Assembly (NCBI GenBank): GCA_003508835.1
Contig: PUFA01000077.1
Span: 4,540,001-4,604,000 of the forward strand
Origin: Eonycteris spelaea
Taxonomy: Eukaryota; Chordata; Mammalia; Chiroptera; Pteropodidae
DNA length: 64,000 nucleotides
Direction of reading: 5' to 3'
Shown here: positions 58,889 to 64,000 of the stretch, piece by piece
Position numbering within the stretch: position 1 is the first letter of the stretch
How the letters are laid out: each line of letters starts with the position of its first letter
Made by a program: the position numbers and the translations under genes
The notes under the pieces: generated by a model
What the model was told of the DNA's origin: nothing
What the model saw: the letters and a program-made list of their open reading frames with translations, nothing else
Database searches by the model: none

Positions 58889-59324
58889 TTTTACAGAGAA
58901 AGTAAAATGTATAAATAGGGAATGGTTATAATAGCAGCTGTAGTAGAAATACTAACAGGGTAAAATGAGGGCATTAAGAAGAATATTTCTTCCCTGTGGG
59001 CGTAGTTGGTCAAGAAAGACTTCCTAAGATGTTATCCCAACAATTCTTAGCCCAGTACTTTTCCCATTTTTCTATAACTCTGACCTTGGCGTAAATGTCA
59101 AGGACAGAAATGCATGTGCATATTTTAAAAAGTTGTAATAATTCCAGTGATATAAAAATATATGTATAGCATCTAGAAAAACTTAATTCACTGCACTGTT
59201 TCTCGCTTTAGGAGAAACTATTTTAAAAGGTCAGAAGTCCCAAATCTAAAATTTGACACTGTAATCCATTACTGTATAAATGACTTTGAAAAAGTTATCA
59301 CTTTATTAATTAATACTTTTTGTG
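58889..59324. other. Nothing recognised
   Basis: No gene or repeat could be supported. Confidence 0.4.
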
Positions 59325-59465
59325 CATCTAGGTTCTATAAGTGATATTAGAGATACGCAAAGATATAAGGCCAGTCCTAGCCAACAGGATTTCATAACCT
59401 AGTCCTGGAGTAAATATATAAAAAGTTTAATAACCATATGAAAGTTAAGAACTGTGATGAGGGTG
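59325..59465 (-). repeat. L2 LINE 3' end, minus strand
   Basis: 'gatacgcaaagatataaggc' then 'cagtcctagccaacaggatt', 'tcataacctagtcctggagt' and 'aaatatataaaaagtttaat' follow the reverse L2 end (usual form: atacaaagatgaataaggca-cagtccctgccctcaaggag-ctcacagtctagtggggg). Confidence 0.55.
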
Positions 59466-59709
59466 GATGTCACCATTCTCCAGTCCTACCCAATTTCCAG
59501 AACTCTGCCTTCCATTGCTCATCCTTCACATCATCTCCTGGGAGCTGAGGTTGAAAAAAAAAAACCAAAACTCTTTTTGTTCAGCTGGATAAAAGTAGGG
59601 AATCTAAGACTAAGACACACAGAGGACAGAGAGATGAACAAGGCTAAAATTCTTCCACTTGAAATATGAGCCAGCATTTTCAAACAGTGAGAATAACTTC
59701 TTAATAGAA

Positions 59710-59840
59710 ACGCAGTGTGACATAGTGCTGGCAAAAGCATGGGCTTGGGATTGTAATGTCACCGGGGTCAAGTTCTTGGTTTGTCACTTTTAAAAATATG
59801 TGACTTGGGCAACTTAACCCCTGTACTTAAGTCACATATA
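59710..59840 (+). repeat. MIR SINE 5' half
   Basis: 'gtgtgacatagtgctggcaa' then 'aagcatgggcttgggattgt', 'ggtcaagttcttggtttgtc' and 'atgtgacttgggcaacttaa' follow the 5' half of a sense MIR (gcatagtggttaagagcac-ggactctggagccagac ... gttcgaatcccggctctgcc ... tgtgaccttgggcaagttac). Confidence 0.8.
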
Positions 59841-61094
59841 TTTCTTTTAAGTAATTAATCTCATTGTTTTGAAAATGAGATTATCTGTCTATTACTCCAC
59901 ATAACGTTCTGACTACGTCACGTGCAGGGATTAGCCTTATTCGTCTCTGTTTCCTCCGTGCTAGCCCATGGTTCCATGATAAGCGTTGGACAGATATCTA
60001 TTGAGTGAAAGAAGTGATGGCTTTCTGTCACTACCTGTGTCACATTGTTATACTGAAAGCCTGAGTAGAACAGAAAATACTTCTCGGTATTCATTCCCCT
60101 CAGGAGAGATGAGTAGCCAAAAAAATTAGTTGCTGAGTGTTTAAACTGCTTAGACAGAGGAAAAAGATGGAGGAAAAATTTTTCTTAAGGACTTCATTCT
60201 GAGTGTTCCGGGAACAGAAAAGACAGGAAATGGTGGAAGACAGAATTTTCTCATACTCTGCCCACCTTCTCATGGGGCTAGGAGACTGCAGATCCTTTCT
60301 GGAACGCCACCGTATGAAAAACAGCTGCAGTTTAAATGTGGAAAAAGCCAAGTTCAGTCTCGTTGGGAAGTAGTTTTGATTAACTGCAGAAAGAAACACC
60401 CAACCTAACTACTATTATTAAAACCTGAAGCGGGGAACGGGGTGAGCCCAAAGCTGCTTACTCACAGGGGGGGAGGATATAGTTATATGACTGATTTTTA
60501 GTTATCATAATTCTTAGTTTTATTTGAATGTTACAATGAAACTTAATGAATCAAAGAAGCAGAAAAAAAATGAGTATCAATTAACTAAGATTTAGCTATT
60601 TTTATTAAAGAATAACAAGGCATTTAAGGGACGTAGCAGTTGCTTTGAATTATCCACGAGTCGGAATGAACTCTTACTGAAATAATGAGATGTTAGTCCA
60701 TTACACAAGGCTCGTGAAGCTATTTGTAGCTTTTTTCCCCCACGTAGCCTTTTTCCCCCATAATTTACTTAAAATAGAATTCAAACACCAGAAGTCTTTC
60801 AGCAAAATCAGCGACTTCCTGTTTTGCCTTTAAAGTCAGTCGCAGCTACTTTAAATCAAGTCGTTAACGTCTGCACCATTCTTGTCTACACGCTGCAGCC
60901 CAATTTGCAGAGGCTGGAGGACGCATACCAACTAAAATCGCTTCCTGAAAAAAAATTAGAGATCGTTGGCCAAAGGGACTTGGAAGAGTCTACAAATAAT
61001 TTTACATCTGTGATACAGTTTTTCCTGTCCTAAAATTACAAACGAGGATGCAGTGGTTCCGTGACATCTGTGTCAGTGCCGTGAGGCCTGCACG
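59841..61094. other. Nothing recognised
   Basis: No exon or confident repeat could be supported. Confidence 0.4.
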
Positions 61095-61215
61095 TTCAGA
61101 AACAGGTGGATTATCCTGCCTTGTTGATCAGCGAACAGAGCTGAGGCTGCAAACGATGATGTGTCGCAGGGTTCTCACCACGCAGCGTGTTGACGCAGAA
61201 TCGGCTCCCCAGACC
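61095..61215 (-). repeat. Possible MIR fragment
   Basis: 'tggattatcctgccttgttg' then 'cgaacagagctgaggctgca' loosely fits the reverse MIR 'attatccccattttacagat-gaggaaactgaggc', and 'gacgcagaatcggctcc' falls where 'gtggcagagccgggattc' is expected. Weak. Confidence 0.3.
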
Positions 61216-61264
61216 AGGGCTTCCCAAAGGGTGTGCCAGTCATACAGGTGCCATAGGCATTGAT

Positions 61265-61580
61265 GTCCTTGGTCCTTGGGGAAGAAAACAGGACCTCGGG
61301 TGGCCTAGTCAGTGGCCTCAAGCAAGCGAGCATCCGAACGACCAGGCACAACGGGTCCGCAGTAAGCGAGGGGTGGTGAAGCAGCATCAGTAGCTGAAGG
61401 GCATAAATAAATGTGCATAAAGCTGCAGAGTGTGCGTCCTGAGAAGCAAAGCCCGTTGGGTAGGGCGATGGGAACAGACCAGTAGAAGAGATCAAAAGTG
61501 TTTCCAAGTAGAACAACTGCCGTCTCTGATTGTAGTCTGGAGGAGTAGGGCCTGGCATACCCCTCCACAGTTCCTAGAGG

Positions 61581-61619
<39 letters not shown>

Positions 61620-61624
61620 TTGGT
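61265..61624 (+). mobile_element. Orphan retrocopy or SINE-like insertion with A31 tail
   Basis: A 311-base body (61274-61584) of higher GC ends in an uninterrupted 31-A tail (61585-61615). GTCCTTGGT at 61265-61273 and GTCTTTGGT at 61616-61624 (one mismatch) could be the target duplication. Near the start of the body, 'cgggtggcctagtcagtggc' resembles a tRNA-type A box, but no good B box follows and I recognise no SINE or parent gene. The long unbroken tail suggests it is younger than the other repeats here. The open frame on the other strand (61175-61558) has no domain. Confidence 0.55.
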
Positions 61625-61884
61625 ATGTGACTTGGATGAACCTGGATTTTTAGGAGGTAATAAATGTTTGTTTTTTTAAAATAGTTAAGTTTTGGGGTAA
61701 TTCGTTACATAGCGCTAGATAAACAGCTATAGAGTGTCATATCAAACAGTCCCTCAGCCGACCCACTCAGGACTCATAATGAGGATGACAAGTCTTTGTT
61801 GCTTTAGCCCTTACTATCTTGTTTTTTGTGTTTGTGTTTGTGTTTGTTTTTCCTGCAGCAGAATCTAGTCCATCCTACAAGGGG
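61625..61884. other. Short unassigned interval
   Basis: Contains a TTTGTG/TTTGTGTT repeat patch near 61820-61850. Nothing else recognised. Confidence 0.4.
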
Positions 61885-62045
61885 CTTATACTATATTTCA
61901 TTTCTCTATTTGCTTATTCAGTTATCATTAGTTTCCCACATTGGACAATAAGTCCTATTAGGAGGAAGATTTTGTCCGTTTTGCTCCACATGCAACAACT
62001 TGTGCCCAGCATGGTATATAACATGTAGCAAATTTCAATAAATTA
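61885..62045 (+). repeat. L2 LINE 3' tail
   Basis: 'tggacaataagtcctattag' then 'gaggaagattttgtccgttt', 'acttgtgcccagcatggtat' and 'aattatcaataaatgttgtt' then 'gatgaat' follow the L2 3' end (gactgtaagctccttgagg-gcagggact ... gtgcctggcacatagtagg ... caataaatatttgttgaatg). Confidence 0.7.
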
Positions 62046-62954
62046 TCAATAAATGTTGTTGATGAATTTAATCTGGGAGGAGACAGATTAAGTAACTATT
62101 ATTTAACCTAATTTGAGCACGTTACCTATTTCTGCTATTTTTAAATCAACTCACATATTACCTCTCATTTCCCCCCCAAATATTAGATTTCAGTTAGTGT
62201 TAGAAATCTCTCCAAGTAAATGTATACAGTTACATTAAGAGAAGAGCCTTTGTCATAAGAAAGGGTGGAGCCAGCACTGGCTACACTACAAATACATTGA
62301 CAAAGGAAGCAGGCTGGATTATACTTTAAAAATAACTAATGTAAAACAGCTTTTTAGATGTATGAATGAGAAGATGAAAGGACATAAAGTGAAAGCTGAA
62401 GTGATTATTTTGAAGTGGATGATTGACAAGGAAATCTATTGAAAACAGAAAGCCTTACACTGTATAGACCAAAAATGGAATTCATTTAAAAGGGGGGGGG
62501 AAACAAACCTAAATGTCAAAATAAAAGATGGCCCAATGCAACAGGTGCAGATTTGGAAGCAGGAGATGAGGCTGGCTGGGGTTCTGATGGGAGTTCTGGG
62601 GAGCCCCTATGCTCCAGAAGGGTTTGAAACGTTGTATCTTCTAGATGGGCTGAATTGGGATGAAGCTGGCCAGGCTAAACAACTACGGGGTAACTGAGGT
62701 ATTCTTTTTGTCATGTGACCTCTTATCAGCATGTTATGAGAATTAACAGTAATAGCAATTTCATGGGGAGGTGACTTAATTGACTTAATAGAAGGCACAA
62801 ATCATTGTGGAAATTAAGAGCATGTGGCGCCGAGGACAGAACCACAGGCACCTGTCAAAGCGCTAGTTAAATATTGGCAACTAATTCAAATCCATATTTG
62901 AAACTAAGTGAGACAGACCGACCTTCATACTTTCTTGCGGTGTACATCCCGTTA
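62046..62954. other. Nothing recognised
   Basis: No exon or confident repeat. A G9 run lies at 62492-62500. Confidence 0.4.
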
Positions 62955-62959
62955 TCACG

Positions 62960-63220
62960 CTCCTGATGTTTGTTAAGGGCTTTAGCAAGCGTGAGGCATG
63001 AGCTGGGAACCAGGCTCTTAGAGATGACTGAATCCGATTCCTGTCCTTCGGGACCTTGCAAATGAATGGGCAGATATCCAAACAAATAACTGCGAGGTGA
63101 TAAATGTATACAGCACAACAGGAGCACAGAGGAGCAGGCCTCAGGGGGAGTCAGGGAGGGCTTCATGTAGGAGTCGGTTTTAAGGTTCATCTTTGGGGGA
63201 TGCGGGAGGGGAAGAAAGGG
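62960..63220 (-). repeat. L2 LINE 3' end, minus strand
   Basis: 'ttcctgtccttcgggacctt' then 'acaaataactgcgaggtgat', 'acaacaggagcacagaggag', 'ggagtcagggagggcttcat' and 'gtaggagtcggttttaaggt' follow the reverse L2 3' UTR (usual form: tccctgtcctcaaggagctc ... acaaataattacaatgtgat ... gggagcacagagga ... gtcagggaaggcttcctgga-ggaggtgac). Confidence 0.7.
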
Positions 63221-64000
63221 ATTTCAAGCACTGAATGAAATAGAGATATTTTAAAGTGTTTTATACATTCCTTTATACTTTATTTCGTAAGCTTGATATT
63301 TACCTTTAGAGACCCTCCATGAGGCAGCAGAGAGTAAAATAGGTTATATGGGGTTATATAACATAAATGGGATTTCAGATCCATTTGTCAGAAGTCTAGA
63401 ACCCTACTATTCACATACTTCGTTGGCTGATGGTTCTATAAAAGCAGCTGTGTTGCTCATCAAAATGTAAATCTCTCGGAGAGGGACAGGTCTTTGAAAC
63501 CCGTTTGAGTAATTTTCTCCTAAGCAGATGAATTCATCAAATCCTTTCTTGAAAATATGTTTAGATAGAAGTAGGGGAAAGAGTGTGAGAAGGCTGAGTG
63601 TCTGTCCACAGGGAAAGAAGACTGGGGTAGCATGTATCATGGACTGTGGCGAAAAGTGCACAACTTAAGAACAGATTATGTTGCATCTTGAAGCAGTCAC
63701 AGTGGTGAAACTTTCCCCGCAGAGATAGATTATAAACTAAGTCTGCCTTCGCCTAGAATTCTCTTGGCCATTGTTCCTGGTTTGTTTTAAAATGGTTGTC
63801 TGAAATCTGTGGTCAGCTTCAGTTCATTGACTCCTACCCCACTTCAAGGTCAGAGACTTTCCATGTCCTCAACCTTTTTCCAAATGAGAAGACGAGCCAA
63901 CAGTGGAGTAAACATATGAACTCAGTGCTTCAGGCTGTTGTGCTCTCGTCAAGTTCACAGACGTTGCCAGATGAACTCTTCACAGCACACCTTGACCAGG
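63221..64000. other. Nothing recognised
   Basis: End of the window. No gene, RNA or repeat family could be supported. Confidence 0.4.

Noticed and set aside
61175..61558. 127-codon minus-strand frame
   Set aside because: Antisense to the body of the retrocopy-like insertion. No domain, and the A tail defines the opposite sense.

Overview
This window looks like ordinary non-coding nuclear DNA of a placental (eutherian) mammal, either intergenic or deep intronic. The base composition is AT-rich with scarce CpG. I can support no intact protein-coding gene, RNA gene or CpG island. Every longer open frame is in a simple repeat, in a transposon remnant, or lacks recognisable protein features. The recognisable content is old: MIR and L2 copies, CR1/L3-like LINE, MLT1-type MaLR LTRs, hAT-Charlie DNA transposons including MER20, and 5'-truncated L1 pieces on both strands. 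I see no Alu, rodent B1/B2, ruminant Bov-tA/BovB, or intact carnivore, horse or bat tRNA SINE. That argues against several well-sampled lineages, but I cannot name the species.

Layout. 1-10 kb: an L2 tail, an MLT1 LTR, a perfect 70-bp palindrome beside an AT/CA microsatellite, a GT microsatellite, two minus-strand MLT1 LTRs and a TA tract. 10-22 kb: a hAT-Charlie transposase relic, long stretches without a recognised element, CT and GA microsatellites, and an L1 3'-UTR piece with an apparent inversion. 22-35 kb: L1 3' ends on the minus strand, a 46-nt Z-DNA-type alternating tract, a CR1/L3 tail, a 79-nt pure purine tract, a run of three MIRs (+,-,+), L1 ORF2 pieces and an L2. 35-46 kb: an L2 carrying a nested MIR, a MIR carrying a nested L1 3'-UTR with a target-site duplication, and a 1-kb L1 ORF2 relic. 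46-56 kb: AT-rich old L1, MLT1 LTRs, an L1/HAL1 ORF1-like block and a possible ERVL-like internal piece. 56-64 kb: two adjacent related hAT elements, an almost pure A/T minisatellite, MER20, several L2/MIR tails, and an orphan retrocopy with a 31-nt A tail.

There is no gene network to describe. The points most worth checking are the perfect palindrome (5335-5404), the orphan retrocopy (61274-61615), the transposase relic (10513-10905), and the nested or inverted insertions that give a relative chronology. Repeat names come from remembered consensus patterns, not from a search. Boundaries are generally good to a few tens of bases.
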